Both the position numbers and the translations under genes were made by a program. The notes below the pieces were generated by a model. The model made no database searches. It worked only from the letters and a program-made list of their open reading frames with translations, and was not told where the DNA came from. DNA of 64,000 nt, from contig NZ_CP034437.1 of NCBI RefSeq assembly GCF_003952225.1, forward strand, positions 1,812,501 to 1,876,500. The letters are read 5' to 3'. Positions 10,016 to 18,423 of the stretch are shown here, piece by piece (position 1 is the stretch's first letter; every line of letters starts with the position of its first letter). This DNA comes from Paenibacillus albus (GTDB lineage Bacteria; Bacillota; Bacilli; Paenibacillales; Paenibacillaceae).

Positions 10016-10617
10016 GTTTGTTGTGAGACTTCCGCCGAAGCGTCGCTAGCAGCAAGCAGGGAAAGGCTTTGCGAGATGTAGCGGGTTAGGAGCAGAAAGA
10101 GCATGTAAAGCGCCAGGGCAATGATATCCGAGGCGATGAACAGTGCCGCCTCGTTCGAATTCAGCTGCAATAGGCGGTTCATGACTATATTGAATAATAA
10201 TAGAATAATGAGCGGTGCACTCAGGCTGCCGATTCTACTGCCGAGTTTCTGAGTAGAACTGTGCTGCTCAAGCTGGTGCCCCATGCGGCTAAACGTTGAG
10301 GGAAGTCCGTAAAAGCTGTATATCGGAATGATCATCGCAGCAAGCGCACCGAGAGGCGAACGCGGATATGGATCAATGAATTGGCACAGATCGACATGCA
10401 CCATGTAGATCCAAACTAAGTAGACGAGGCAGATCGTAAAGTATAGCACGACCTTGATCGTTGAAATCATGCTGAATACCGTATTGAATGAGTCCATATA
10501 AAGGCTTTCGCTGATGGCAAAGAGGAGTGAGCCGACAAAATCAAGCAGAGTGACCGCGATCAGTATCGTGAGCATAATACGCATCACATTAGAGAGCACT
10601 TCGGACTTTAATTTCAA
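9997..10617 (-). CDS. Membrane protein, possibly DUF4328-like
   Basis: A protein of about 206 residues with four or five hydrophobic helices and no identifiable catalytic motif. The middle part, PRSPLGALAAMIIPIYSFYG, resembles DUF4328-type membrane proteins; this is tentative. The start is set at TTG 10617 because AAGGAG at 10628-10633 is 10 nt away. A GTG at 10626 would sit one base from that site. Function unknown. It lies 24 bp behind the minus-strand GntR gene and may be co-transcribed with it. Confidence 0.65.
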   Translation of the reverse strand: MKLKSEVLSNVMRIMLTILIAVTLLDFVGSLLFAISESLYMDSFNTVFSMISTIKVVLYFTICLVYLVWIYMVHVDLCQFIDPYPRSPLGALAAMIIPIYSFYGLPSTFSRMGHQLEQHSSTQKLGSRIGSLSAPLIILLLFNIVMNRLLQLNSNEAALFIASDIIALALYMLFLLLTRYISQSLSLLAASDASAEVSQQTNVLGH

Positions 10618-10641
10618 TTTGTTCACACTCCTTGTTTCTGG

Positions 10642-11259
10642 TTACTGCCATGTCAGCTTCAGCATTCGCAGATAGCGGCTGATAGCTTCGTTAACGGCTG
10701 CTGGGGCGGTCAGGCTGTGCAGCAAGGACTGGATGCAGCTGTACATCTCCAGCTGATAAGGCGCCATCCAGCGCTTGCGATTATTGGACCAGAATAAGCG
10801 GGAGGCGCTTCGCTCCAGCGTGCGAAGCATCTCTTCATTGTGACTGAGCGCGATGGTGCGCGTGAGGAAGTGGTATTCGAAGCGGCAGAGCACAGTACTA
10901 TCGCCGCCTTCTAAGGTGGCGAGCTCGGCAAGCAGGTCGCCGGACAGCTCAGACAGCGCGGCTTCATCGCGCAGCTGCACGCTTGTCACCGTGAAGAGCA
11001 GCATCGCCGCGATGAGCTCCAGCAGGTCGCCGACTCGCTGCGCGGATGAATCGAGAATGAGCACGCCATGCTTCGGGACGATGCGGACGAAGCCCTCCGT
11101 CTCGAGCTGCTGAAGCGCAGCGCGGATCGGCGTTCGGCTCATGTCGAGCTGCTGGCTGAGCTGCACCTCGGAGGTGACGGTTCCTTTTGCCAATTGATTT
11201 GATATAATCCGTTCATAGATGATTTGATAGGCTTGCTCGCGCAGCGACGGGCCGGGCAT
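10642..11259 (-). CDS. GntR family transcriptional regulator (FCD-like)
   Basis: A 205-residue regulator. The N-terminal winged helix (about 5-75) contains LSQQLDMSRTPIRAALQQLE, the standard GntR recognition region. The helical C-terminal part resembles an FCD ligand domain but is poor in the usual metal-binding histidines. The gene is divergent from a second GntR gene with 78 bp between them. Either protein could control the four-gene oxidative module downstream of 12061. A GAGGAGG ribosome site precedes the ATG. Confidence 0.82.
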   Translation of the reverse strand: MPGPSLREQAYQIIYERIISNQLAKGTVTSEVQLSQQLDMSRTPIRAALQQLETEGFVRIVPKHGVLILDSSAQRVGDLLELIAAMLLFTVTSVQLRDEAALSELSGDLLAELATLEGGDSTVLCRFEYHFLTRTIALSHNEEMLRTLERSASRLFWSNNRKRWMAPYQLEMYSCIQSLLHSLTAPAAVNEAISRYLRMLKLTWQ

Positions 11260-11337
11260 GGAAAGGGAAGGCCTCCTCTTGGCTTGATAGGAAAGCGGTT
11301 AAGAGGAAGTATAGCATAGGAGAGAGGGTAGAGTCAG

Positions 11338-11979
11338 ATGGTTCATGTCGAGGAAGGAAAAACATTGCGCGATACTGCTTTTGACGTCATGAAGCGGAAT
11401 ATTATTAGCGGCGAGTGGCCGGGAGGGATGTTTCTGCCCGAGAAATACCTGAGCGAGCTGCTCGGAATGAGCAAGACGCCGATTCGTTCTGCCCTCGATC
11501 GGCTTGAAATGATGGGACTTGTGAAGCTGTCGCCCAAGCAAGGGGTCATCGTGCAGGAGGTATCGCTGAAGAAGATTCTCGAAATCTACGAGCTGCGCTT
11601 GTCGCTCGAGACCTTCGCGGTACGCAAGCTGACGGGGAAGATGGACGATGCCTTCTTCCTGCGGTTGGACGAGAACTTGGCGCAGCAGGCTGCAGCCATT
11701 GAACGGGAAGATATCACGCGCTATGTCGAGCTAGACGGCCAATTCCATGAGATGATTGTCGCGGGGCTGGATAATGAAGAATATACCGAAGTGATGAAGC
11801 GGATTCAGGATAAATTCATGCTCGTGGTGCGTACGACGTTCGTTCGAAATCCGAGCCGGCTGATGGGCAGTTTGGAGGAGCACTGGCAAATCCGCCATGC
11901 GCTCACGGGGCAGGATGCAGAGCTGTCGCTTCGGCTTATCGAGAAGCATATTGAATACGTAAAGGTGATCATGCTGTGA
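11338..11979 (+). CDS. GntR family transcriptional regulator (FadR/FCD subfamily)
   Basis: A regulator of 213 residues. The winged-helix domain (8-75) contains LSELLGMSKTPIRSALDRLE. The C-terminal FCD domain has the expected pattern of Asp and His residues (ELDGQFHEMIVAG and EEHWQIRHAL), which usually bind a metal and a carboxylate ligand. It lies just upstream of and in line with the dehydratase gene at 12061. The TTGGTTCTACCAA dyad in front of that gene matches FadR-subfamily operators. A sugar acid or keto acid is the likely effector; this is an inference. Confidence 0.87.
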   Translation: MVHVEEGKTLRDTAFDVMKRNIISGEWPGGMFLPEKYLSELLGMSKTPIRSALDRLEMMGLVKLSPKQGVIVQEVSLKKILEIYELRLSLETFAVRKLTGKMDDAFFLRLDENLAQQAAAIEREDITRYVELDGQFHEMIVAGLDNEEYTEVMKRIQDKFMLVVRTTFVRNPSRLMGSLEEHWQIRHALTGQDAELSLRLIEKHIEYVKVIML

Positions 11980-12023
11980 TGTATACAAGTTAGACATCTT
12001 GTCGATGACAATCCCCTATGCTA

Positions 12024-12040
12024 CGTTGGTTCTACCAACG
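12024..12040. promoter_or_regulatory. FCD-GntR-type operator CGTTGGT-TCT-ACCAACG
   Basis: A perfect 7-bp inverted repeat with a 3-bp spacer, containing TGGT-N3-ACCA, the known core of FadR-subfamily GntR operators. It ends a few bases before the AGGAGG of the dehydratase gene, so a bound regulator would block transcription of the module. Confidence 0.65.
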
Positions 12041-12060
12041 ATTAGGAGGAATACTCTACA

Positions 12061-13209
12061 ATGAAGATTACCGATATTCGCACTTATATTCTCGGCAACC
12101 CTTGGAAGAACTGGCTGTTCGTACTCGTTGACACCGACGAAGGCATTACCGGACTCGGCGAAGGGACGCTGAACGGCTTCGCCAAGACGGTGGAAGCAGC
12201 CATTCATGAACTGAAGCATCTGATTATCGGACGAGATCCGTTTGATGTAGAGACAATCAGCCTGAAGCTGTTCCGTGACGTCTATTCCGACGGAGGCCAG
12301 ATTCAAGGCTCCGCGCTGGCAGCCATTGAAACCGCTTGCTGGGACATTATGGGCAAGGCTACGAATCAGCCGCTCTACAAGCTGCTAGGCGGCAGCTGCC
12401 ATGATAAGCTTCGCGCCTATGCGAACGGCTGGTACCGCGGGGAGAATACGCCGGAGAACTTCTTCGAGAAAGCGAAGATTGTTGCGGGCAAAGGCTATAC
12501 CGCGCTGAAGTTCGATCCGTTCGGCGCTGCGTGGCGCACGGTGACGAGGCAGGACTTCTCGGCAGCAATCGAGAATATCGCTGCGGTGCGCGAAGCGGTC
12601 GGCCCGGATGTCGACATTCTCATCGAAGGGCATAACCGCTTCAGCGTGCATACCGCGCTGCAGTTCGCGGATGCGATGCTGAAATATGAGCCAACGTGGT
12701 TCGAGGCACCGGTGCCGCCGCATCTGATTTCGTCGATGGTGGAGGTTGCGCGTCGCAGCCCCGTGCCTGTCGCATGCGGCGAAGACTATTACTCGCGCGA
12801 GCAGTTCGCGGAATTGCTGCGCCATGATGCGGTGCATATCATTCAGCTGGAGCCGCAGTTCCTCGGCATCTCCGCTTCGAAGCAGGTGTGCGGCATGGTG
12901 CATGCGCACAACGGCGTAACTGCGCCTCACAGCGCGCAGGGTCCGGTCTGCTCCGTCGTCTGCAGCCACTTGAACATGGCGACGCCGAACTTCTTCCTGC
13001 ATGAAATCTTCGACGAGTTCAACGAGCCGTGGGAAGAGAACGTGCTGCAGCCGCCGCTCAAAGTGCAGAATGGCTTCCTCGTTCCGCCTGAAGGCCCGGG
13101 CCTTGGCGTGGAGCTGAATCTGGAAGAGCTCGATAAGCATCCTTACCAAGTAGGCAACTGGCTGCCGCTCTTTAAGCAGGGCTGGGAGAAACGGGAGACT
13201 GTGAAATAA
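12061..13209 (+). CDS. Enolase-superfamily acid-sugar dehydratase (galactonate dehydratase-like)
   Basis: A 382-residue mandelate racemase/muconate lactonizing enzyme family protein. It should dehydrate an aldonic acid to a 2-keto-3-deoxy acid. Metal ligands can be placed at Glu189 (IEGHNRF), Glu215 (WFEAPV) and Glu241 (CGED), with catalytic histidines His191 and His290 (APHSAQGP). The 26/26 spacing of ligands and the two histidines match E. coli DgoD (Asp183, Glu209, Glu235, His185, His285), except that the first ligand is Glu instead of Asp. First gene of the module, behind the GntR operator. The exact sugar acid is unknown. Confidence 0.85.
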   Translation: MKITDIRTYILGNPWKNWLFVLVDTDEGITGLGEGTLNGFAKTVEAAIHELKHLIIGRDPFDVETISLKLFRDVYSDGGQIQGSALAAIETACWDIMGKATNQPLYKLLGGSCHDKLRAYANGWYRGENTPENFFEKAKIVAGKGYTALKFDPFGAAWRTVTRQDFSAAIENIAAVREAVGPDVDILIEGHNRFSVHTALQFADAMLKYEPTWFEAPVPPHLISSMVEVARRSPVPVACGEDYYSREQFAELLRHDAVHIIQLEPQFLGISASKQVCGMVHAHNGVTAPHSAQGPVCSVVCSHLNMATPNFFLHEIFDEFNEPWEENVLQPPLKVQNGFLVPPEGPGLGVELNLEELDKHPYQVGNWLPLFKQGWEKRETVK

Positions 13210-13263
13210 GCCGCATTGCAGATTGCATTGTACAGCGACTACCGTAAAGCGAGGTTGAAGCGT

Positions 13264-14034
13264 ATGAGTATCTGGAAAGACAAGGTTGTCATTGTCACGG
13301 GCGGAGGCAGCGGCATTGGCCGGGCGGTTTGCGGACGGTTTGCGGCGGAAGGCGCAAGCGTCATCGTAGTCGACCGTAATGCGGATAACGCGGAAGCAGC
13401 CGCAGAGGAGATTGCAGCGGCGGGCTTCCGCGCCGCTGCGGTGGAGGCGGACGTCGCCTTGGAAGCAGATGTGAAACAGGTGGTGGCCGAGACGCTGGAG
13501 CGTTTCGGCCGTATTGATGTACTTGTCAATAATGCGGCAGTCTGCCCGCAAATTCGAATCACTGAAATGAGCTTGCAGGGATGGAATGATGTGATTACGA
13601 ATAATTTAACATCGGTATTTTTATTTTGCCGCGAGGTCATTCCGTCTATGGTGCAGCAGGGTGGCGGAGCGATTGTGAACGTTAGCTCCGTTCATGCGCT
13701 TGCTACACTGGATGGTTATTCGGCTTACGCCGCATCGAAGGGCGGTATCGTCTCTCTGACGAGAGCGATCGCGCTTGACTTTGCGAAGCAGAACGTACGG
13801 GTAAACACAGTGCTGCCTGGTGCGGTGCACACGCCGATGCTGGAGAGCAGCGTGAAGAATCTGGATACCCCGCGAGAGGAAACGATGAAGACGTGGAACG
13901 AGGCGCAGCCGATCGGGCGTGTCGGACAAGCGGAGGAAATCGCTTCTGTCGTTCTTTTCGCAGCAAGTCCGGACAACTCTTTCATGACAGGCGCTTCGCT
14001 CGTCGTAGATGGCGGTCTCACAATTGATCTGTAG
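13264..14034 (+). CDS. SDR family NAD(P)-dependent oxidoreductase
   Basis: A short-chain dehydrogenase of 256 residues. The TGGGSGIG nucleotide-binding loop lies near residue 10, NNAAV near 90, and the catalytic Ser and YxxxK (YAASK) near 140-160. VDGG is near the C-terminus. The ATG at 13264 gives the usual SDR N-terminus; upstream in-frame codons would add an unrelated tail. Next to a lactonase and an aldonate dehydratase, it probably oxidises the sugar to the lactone. Glucose and fucose dehydrogenases of this class are plausible relatives. Confidence 0.87.
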   Translation: MSIWKDKVVIVTGGGSGIGRAVCGRFAAEGASVIVVDRNADNAEAAAEEIAAAGFRAAAVEADVALEADVKQVVAETLERFGRIDVLVNNAAVCPQIRITEMSLQGWNDVITNNLTSVFLFCREVIPSMVQQGGGAIVNVSSVHALATLDGYSAYAASKGGIVSLTRAIALDFAKQNVRVNTVLPGAVHTPMLESSVKNLDTPREETMKTWNEAQPIGRVGQAEEIASVVLFAASPDNSFMTGASLVVDGGLTIDL

Positions 14035-14048
14035 GAGTGTGGGAAACA

Positions 14049-15008
14049 ATGGATCAGATGGTTGCGCAAGCTGAGGTAAGGGATCGGGCAAGAGCGTTCG
14101 CACAGAAGGCGGATTTGCTGCTGGATGCGAAGACGATCCTCGGAGAAGGTCCTTACTGGCATGCGGAGCAGCGCAAGCTGTATTACGTCGATATTGCCGG
14201 GGAAATGGTGTGCCGGTTCGACCCTGTAACGATGCAGAACGAGCAATTTGCAATTGGCAAATCAGTCGGTGCCGTCGTATGCGAGGCATCCGATGCCGAC
14301 ACGGTCATCGTGTCCACGCGAGATGGGTTCGAGCGTTATCATATGGGTACACGCACGCTGACTTTGCTAGCCGATCCGGAAGCGGATTTGCCTGGTAATC
14401 GGTTCAATGATGGAAAATGCGATTCAAGGGGCCGTTTCTTCGCCGGAACGATGCAGCATGTTGAAGTGGATGTAACCGGTTCCCTATATGTGCTGGACAC
14501 GGACGGACAGTGCCGCAAGGTAGCCCGGGATGTCGGCGTGTCCAATGGCATCGCATGGAGCCTTGACGAGAAGCAGATGTATTACATTGATTCGATGAAG
14601 CAAACCGTAACTGCCTTCGACTATGATGCGGAGAATGGGGAGCTGAGCAACCCGCGGATCATTATTGATTTTCAAAAGGAAGACGGTTTCCCTGATGGCA
14701 TGACCATCGACAGTGAAGGCATGCTCTGGATCGCGCATTGGGATGGCTGGCAGGTGTCGAGATGGGATCCGCGAACAGGCAGCAAGCTAGGGGCTGTCTA
14801 CGTGCCTGTTGCCAAGGCCAGCTCCTGCGTCTTCGGCGGCGATGATCTGATGACGCTCTACATTACGACAGCAAGCATCGGCACATCGCCATCCGCGCTG
14901 GCGCTGCAGCCCAATGCAGGTGGGATTTTCACGTATCATCCTGGTGTGAAGGGGACGTCAACGTACCCGTATCGCCAGACCGCAAGCAAGGGGGATACGG
15001 CGGTATGA
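14049..15008 (+). CDS. SMP-30/gluconolactonase family lactonase
   Basis: A six-bladed beta-propeller protein of 319 residues. Metal-binding positions are recognisable in GEGPYWH, RFNDGKCDSRGRFFAGTM and SNGIAWSLDEKQMYYIDS (Glu, Asn, Asn, Asp). It should open the sugar lactone made by the SDR enzyme to the aldonic acid used by the dehydratase. ATG 14049 is preferred to GTG 14037, which overlaps the TAGGAG ribosome site. It is 14 bp behind the SDR gene and overlaps the next gene by 4 bp. Confidence 0.88.
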   Translation: MDQMVAQAEVRDRARAFAQKADLLLDAKTILGEGPYWHAEQRKLYYVDIAGEMVCRFDPVTMQNEQFAIGKSVGAVVCEASDADTVIVSTRDGFERYHMGTRTLTLLADPEADLPGNRFNDGKCDSRGRFFAGTMQHVEVDVTGSLYVLDTDGQCRKVARDVGVSNGIAWSLDEKQMYYIDSMKQTVTAFDYDAENGELSNPRIIIDFQKEDGFPDGMTIDSEGMLWIAHWDGWQVSRWDPRTGSKLGAVYVPVAKASSCVFGGDDLMTLYITTASIGTSPSALALQPNAGGIFTYHPGVKGTSTYPYRQTASKGDTAV

Positions 15009-15820
15009 GTAATAGCAGCTCGGCAGCCTATACCGTAACCGCAGAAGAATTGAAGCACTATAGGGAGCAAGGCTTCCTAATTGTGCACCAATTGTACACG
15101 CCGGAAGAGTGCGATCAGATTATCGCGCGTGCCGAGGGAATGGTGGATGGCACCGTTCCGATGTATAGGGGCAATGCACTCTACATGGAGCCGGAAGCGG
15201 TCCTGCAGGGACTAGTCTCGGATGAAAAGCCTAACGCGGAATATTTGTTCAAAATCGGCCATGAGATGCATCTGTCAGACCCGGTATTCCGTTATTATGC
15301 CATGCATGACAAAATCGCGGATGTGCTGAACGCCATTATCGGTCCGGATATTAAATGCATCCAGAGCATGTACATCGACAAGCCGCGCAACCTGGGGATC
15401 GGTCAGCCGTACCACCAGGATTCGCATTACTTGAAGACGGTTCCGGATACGGTCATCGGTGTATGGATTGCTTGTGACGATGTCGATGTCGCGAATGGCT
15501 GCTTGCATGTCATTCCGGGCAGCCAGAACTCGCAGATCTATCCGCACGACGCTCCGGTGGATATCATGCAGCGTAAGTATTTTCAAGAGGTGCATGCCGC
15601 AAGGACGATGCGTGAAGTACCGTGCATTTTGCCAAAAGGAAGCGCCGTATTCTTCCCAGGTACGCTGCTTCACCGCTCCGGCAATAACGTGACGGAGGAT
15701 CGCCAGCGACGGGCTTATGTGGTGCATTATGCAGATGCGCAGTCGAAGCCGGGGCGTGCTCCTGCCGTACCGAATCCGCATCTGCTTGTGCGCGGACGCC
15801 AGTATCCCGGATGCATCTAA
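15005..15820 (+). CDS. Phytanoyl-CoA dioxygenase (PhyH) family oxygenase
   Basis: A 271-residue Fe(II)/2-oxoglutarate oxygenase. The iron facial triad is visible as His137-x-Asp139 (YHQDSHY) and His223 (LLHRSGNN). The downstream Arg of DRQRRAYVVHY probably binds 2-oxoglutarate. Its start overlaps the lactonase stop (ATGA), so translation is coupled. Bacterial PhyH proteins hydroxylate very different small molecules. Its place at the end of a sugar-oxidising operon suggests a sugar, sugar acid or related alcohol as substrate, but this is not visible in the sequence. Confidence 0.86.
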   Translation: MSNSSSAAYTVTAEELKHYREQGFLIVHQLYTPEECDQIIARAEGMVDGTVPMYRGNALYMEPEAVLQGLVSDEKPNAEYLFKIGHEMHLSDPVFRYYAMHDKIADVLNAIIGPDIKCIQSMYIDKPRNLGIGQPYHQDSHYLKTVPDTVIGVWIACDDVDVANGCLHVIPGSQNSQIYPHDAPVDIMQRKYFQEVHAARTMREVPCILPKGSAVFFPGTLLHRSGNNVTEDRQRRAYVVHYADAQSKPGRAPAVPNPHLLVRGRQYPGCI

Positions 15821-15986
15821 GTTGGTGAGAGCAGCGCTGCAAGTTTTACTCAATCTTTAGCAAGAAGGCCGCCTGCGCACCTGCAAAACTGTTAAACAAT
15901 CGGGTATGATAGAAGTAGAGGCAAGCCCGCTTTGTTAGTCTAAAAAGGCGATGGATTGCATCAGGCTCGTACACGAGGAGACGGTG

Positions 15987-16508
15987 ATGATGAAACGACA
16001 TGCGCTTGGCATCACGCTTACGATCTTGGGATTGACGGCTTGTATCTCAACAGCTTCGGCCTATAGCAGCAAGGCTTATGAGCCGATCGCCCAAACTCCC
16101 GATACGATTACAGTATTCATCGACGGGATGAAGGATCAAGGCGGCAAGCTGTCGCTTCAAGCCGACCAGATTGAATGGTACGAAGGGAAGGCCGCCGACG
16201 ATGCATTCGCGAAGCATGAACCGGACTCCGGACTGACAAGCGCGCCTGACGGCTACTACATCGTCAATGATGACGATACGCTGCAGTCGTACGAGGTGGA
16301 TCCGCATGCAGCCGTGCTGATGCAGATCTATGACCATGACAGCTTGTACAGTACGACGACCGAATGGAACAAGAGCATTCCGTTATCCAAGCTCGAGTCG
16401 CTCTTCCATGAGGCTGATGGCGGGCAGGTTGATGTGAGCCAGTACCCCTACCATCTCACGCTGAAGAACGGGAAAGTCGTACGGATCGTGCAGCAATTTA
16501 TTCCTTAA
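15987..16508 (+). CDS. Putative secreted or lipid-anchored protein of unknown function
   Basis: A 173-residue protein with an N-terminal signal. Residues 1-18 are basic then hydrophobic and end in LGLTAC, an acceptable lipobox with Cys19. An alternative signal peptidase I site follows STASA. The mature part is acidic and has no motif I recognise. Start ATG 15987 has CGAGGAG in front. It stands alone between the PhyH gene and a bidirectional terminator. Confidence 0.7.
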   Translation: MMKRHALGITLTILGLTACISTASAYSSKAYEPIAQTPDTITVFIDGMKDQGGKLSLQADQIEWYEGKAADDAFAKHEPDSGLTSAPDGYYIVNDDDTLQSYEVDPHAAVLMQIYDHDSLYSTTTEWNKSIPLSKLESLFHEADGGQVDVSQYPYHLTLKNGKVVRIVQQFIP

Positions 16509-16541
16509 CCTACTAATAGAGCCTTGCGCTGATATAGGAAA

Positions 16542-16580
16542 GCCCTCGTCTATGATTGCCATAGATGAGGGCATTTTTTT
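16542..16580. terminator. Terminator between convergent genes
   Basis: A 13-bp perfect stem (GCCCTCGTCTATG/CATAGATGAGGGC) is followed by seven T on the + strand, with a weaker T-rich stretch on the - side. Confidence 0.9.
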
Positions 16581-16581
16581 G

Positions 16582-16932
16582 TTAAATGGGCTGCTTCGGA
16601 TTTTCCCCAAAGCGATTCGTGCCAGGATCACTGTCGAGACAGGTGAGGATAAGAAGAACGATGAAGCCGACTAGTGGGATAAGCCCGATGAGGACCCACC
16701 AGCCGCTTTTGTCCGTATCATGAAGCCTGCGTACGGCCACAGCTAGACCTGGCAGGAAGATGAAGAGCGAGTAGAGCTTCGATAGCATGGTGGAGAGTCC
16801 AAGCAGATCCTCGATGATGCTGAGGATGAGGGAGATGATAATATTAAACAGGATGAACATCCAATATTCTTTGCGCCTTGCCCGGCCTTGAAAGCCTACA
16901 TAGTTCCTAATCACTTTCATATACCATTCCAT
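16582..16932 (-). CDS. DUF805 family membrane protein
   Basis: A 116-residue protein with the DUF805 pattern: YVGFQGRARRKEYWMF at the N-terminus, a hydrophobic middle, VRRLHDTDKSGWW, two further helices, and an acidic C-terminal tail with PGTNRFGENP. E. coli YhaH is a member. The family is membrane-located and of unknown function. A GGAGGAAA-like ribosome site precedes the start. Confidence 0.9.
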   Translation of the reverse strand: MEWYMKVIRNYVGFQGRARRKEYWMFILFNIIISLILSIIEDLLGLSTMLSKLYSLFIFLPGLAVAVRRLHDTDKSGWWVLIGLIPLVGFIVLLILTCLDSDPGTNRFGENPKQPI

Positions 16933-17066
16933 AAGTAGTTTCCTCCTCTATGGTTGGCTGGCTTGCTTGCGGAAAGCGGAAAGCGATGGAAACGGCTGGT
17001 ATTCCTTATTGTATGTAGTAAACTAATTAGTATGAGAATCTGATGACTGAAGGAGCTGGCTTGCCG

Positions 17067-17585
17067 ATGTTTGATCCAACCGTATTTGACAACTTGAAAG
17101 TAGCGATTGAGAACCAGGTGTACGATCTCGATAATATCGCTGGCCAAGTGCTTGTTACACATCGCATTGACCGGATGGAGCTGGCTGTAATGGCTCGCAT
17201 CTTCGCGATCCAATTTACGCTTGTGAACGGAGCGGGCATTACCGCCGAGATTCGCCTTGAAGCGTCGCTGAAAGATATCGCGGCTGAGCTGCTGGAGCAA
17301 GCAGGCGAGAAGCCAGGATGCACGCTGCGTCTTCGTTTCTATATGCCGGTCCAGGACGCGAATGAAACCTGCAAAGCGATCGAGCAGCAGCTCGAAGCGC
17401 TCTGGCAGCCGGAGCTGCCGCCGACACAGACATTGAGCTTCGGCTACGGCGAGAAGCCGGTCATTTACCATAACGAGATCGAGCTGCACTTCAACCGGAA
17501 GATCAACGAGGATCAAATGGAAGATCTGCCGGAGCTGATCGACCATATGCTGCAGTCTCTGGAGGCGCTGGATAAGCTGGTATAG
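17067..17585 (+). CDS. Conserved hypothetical protein
   Basis: A protein of 172 residues, mostly soluble and alpha/beta in character, that I do not assign to a family. It starts MFDPTVFDNLKVAIENQVYD and ends with an acidic helical stretch. The ATG at 17067 is chosen because GAAGGAG (17048-17054) lies 12 nt before it; a frame-open ATG at 17043 has no ribosome site. No signal peptide or membrane helix. It precedes the methyltransferase gene by 86 bp. Confidence 0.65.
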   Translation: MFDPTVFDNLKVAIENQVYDLDNIAGQVLVTHRIDRMELAVMARIFAIQFTLVNGAGITAEIRLEASLKDIAAELLEQAGEKPGCTLRLRFYMPVQDANETCKAIEQQLEALWQPELPPTQTLSFGYGEKPVIYHNEIELHFNRKINEDQMEDLPELIDHMLQSLEALDKLV

Positions 17586-17671
17586 GTCAAACCAATGGGA
17601 TTCATAGGAATCGCGTATTTCACGAAGCGTTGTGCGCGGGTCTATGATGGAAGAACATTGGAGGTGCTCGT

Positions 17672-18373
17672 ATGGAAAATATAGTACATGCAAACCAGCA
17701 TGTTCGCAGTACATTTAATGAAACAGCGGCGGTGTATGACCAGCAGCGGCGCAAACTGATCCCTTGCTTTGACGACTTCTACGGTGTGGCAGCGTCGCTT
17801 GCGGATTCACGACATGATGCGCCTAGGATTCTTGATCTTGGCGCAGGGACGGGACTGTTCGCTTCGCTGCTCGCGCAGCGTTATCCGAATGCATCGCTGA
17901 CGCTCATTGATCTGGCGGACAATATGCTGGACGTGGCGCGGGCGAGGTTCGACGGCAATCCGAACGTGGAGTATGTGTGCGCGGACTACACGAACTTCAT
18001 TGCAGCGGATAAGTACGATATCGTCATCTCGGGCTTGTCGATTCACCATCTGTCAGATGCGGATAAGGTGCAGCTCTACAAGAACAGCTACGCGAATTTG
18101 CGCGAAGGCGGCGTGTTCATTAACGCGGACCAGGTGCTGGGCCATACGCCGTTCATTGATGAACGTTACAAGTCGGATTGGCGGGGAAAAGTGGAAGCGA
18201 GCGGACTGACGGAGGCTGAGATTGCCGCCGCTTATGAGCGGACGAAGCTTGATCGGATGACGGATCTTGCGTCGCAGCTCAGCTGGCTGACACAGGCAGG
18301 ATTCGAGGATGTCGACTGCGTGTACAAGTATTTCAATTTCGTCGTCATGTTCGGTAGGAAGTCGGCGGAGTAG
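17672..18373 (+). CDS. Class I SAM-dependent methyltransferase
   Basis: A 233-residue Rossmann-fold methyltransferase. Motif I LDLGAGTGLFASLL binds SAM near residue 50. An acidic residue ends strand 2 (LTLIDLADNML), and IVISGLSIHHL forms motif IV. It resembles the UbiE/Methyltransf_25 group, small-molecule enzymes of broad specificity. The substrate cannot be read from the sequence. GGAGGTG precedes the ATG. It seems to be a single-gene unit. Confidence 0.86.
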   Translation: MENIVHANQHVRSTFNETAAVYDQQRRKLIPCFDDFYGVAASLADSRHDAPRILDLGAGTGLFASLLAQRYPNASLTLIDLADNMLDVARARFDGNPNVEYVCADYTNFIAADKYDIVISGLSIHHLSDADKVQLYKNSYANLREGGVFINADQVLGHTPFIDERYKSDWRGKVEASGLTEAEIAAAYERTKLDRMTDLASQLSWLTQAGFEDVDCVYKYFNFVVMFGRKSAE

Positions 18374-18423
18374 TGGAGGGGCTGGAACCGCGAGTTACGA
18401 TCTGTGAGATCGTTTACTTCCGG

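Noticed and set aside
12385..13551. 388-codon open frame on the minus strand
   Set aside because: Lies antisense to the dehydratase and SDR genes, is rich in Arg/His/Cys, and has no ribosome site or family signature. It results from the GC-rich third positions of the real genes.
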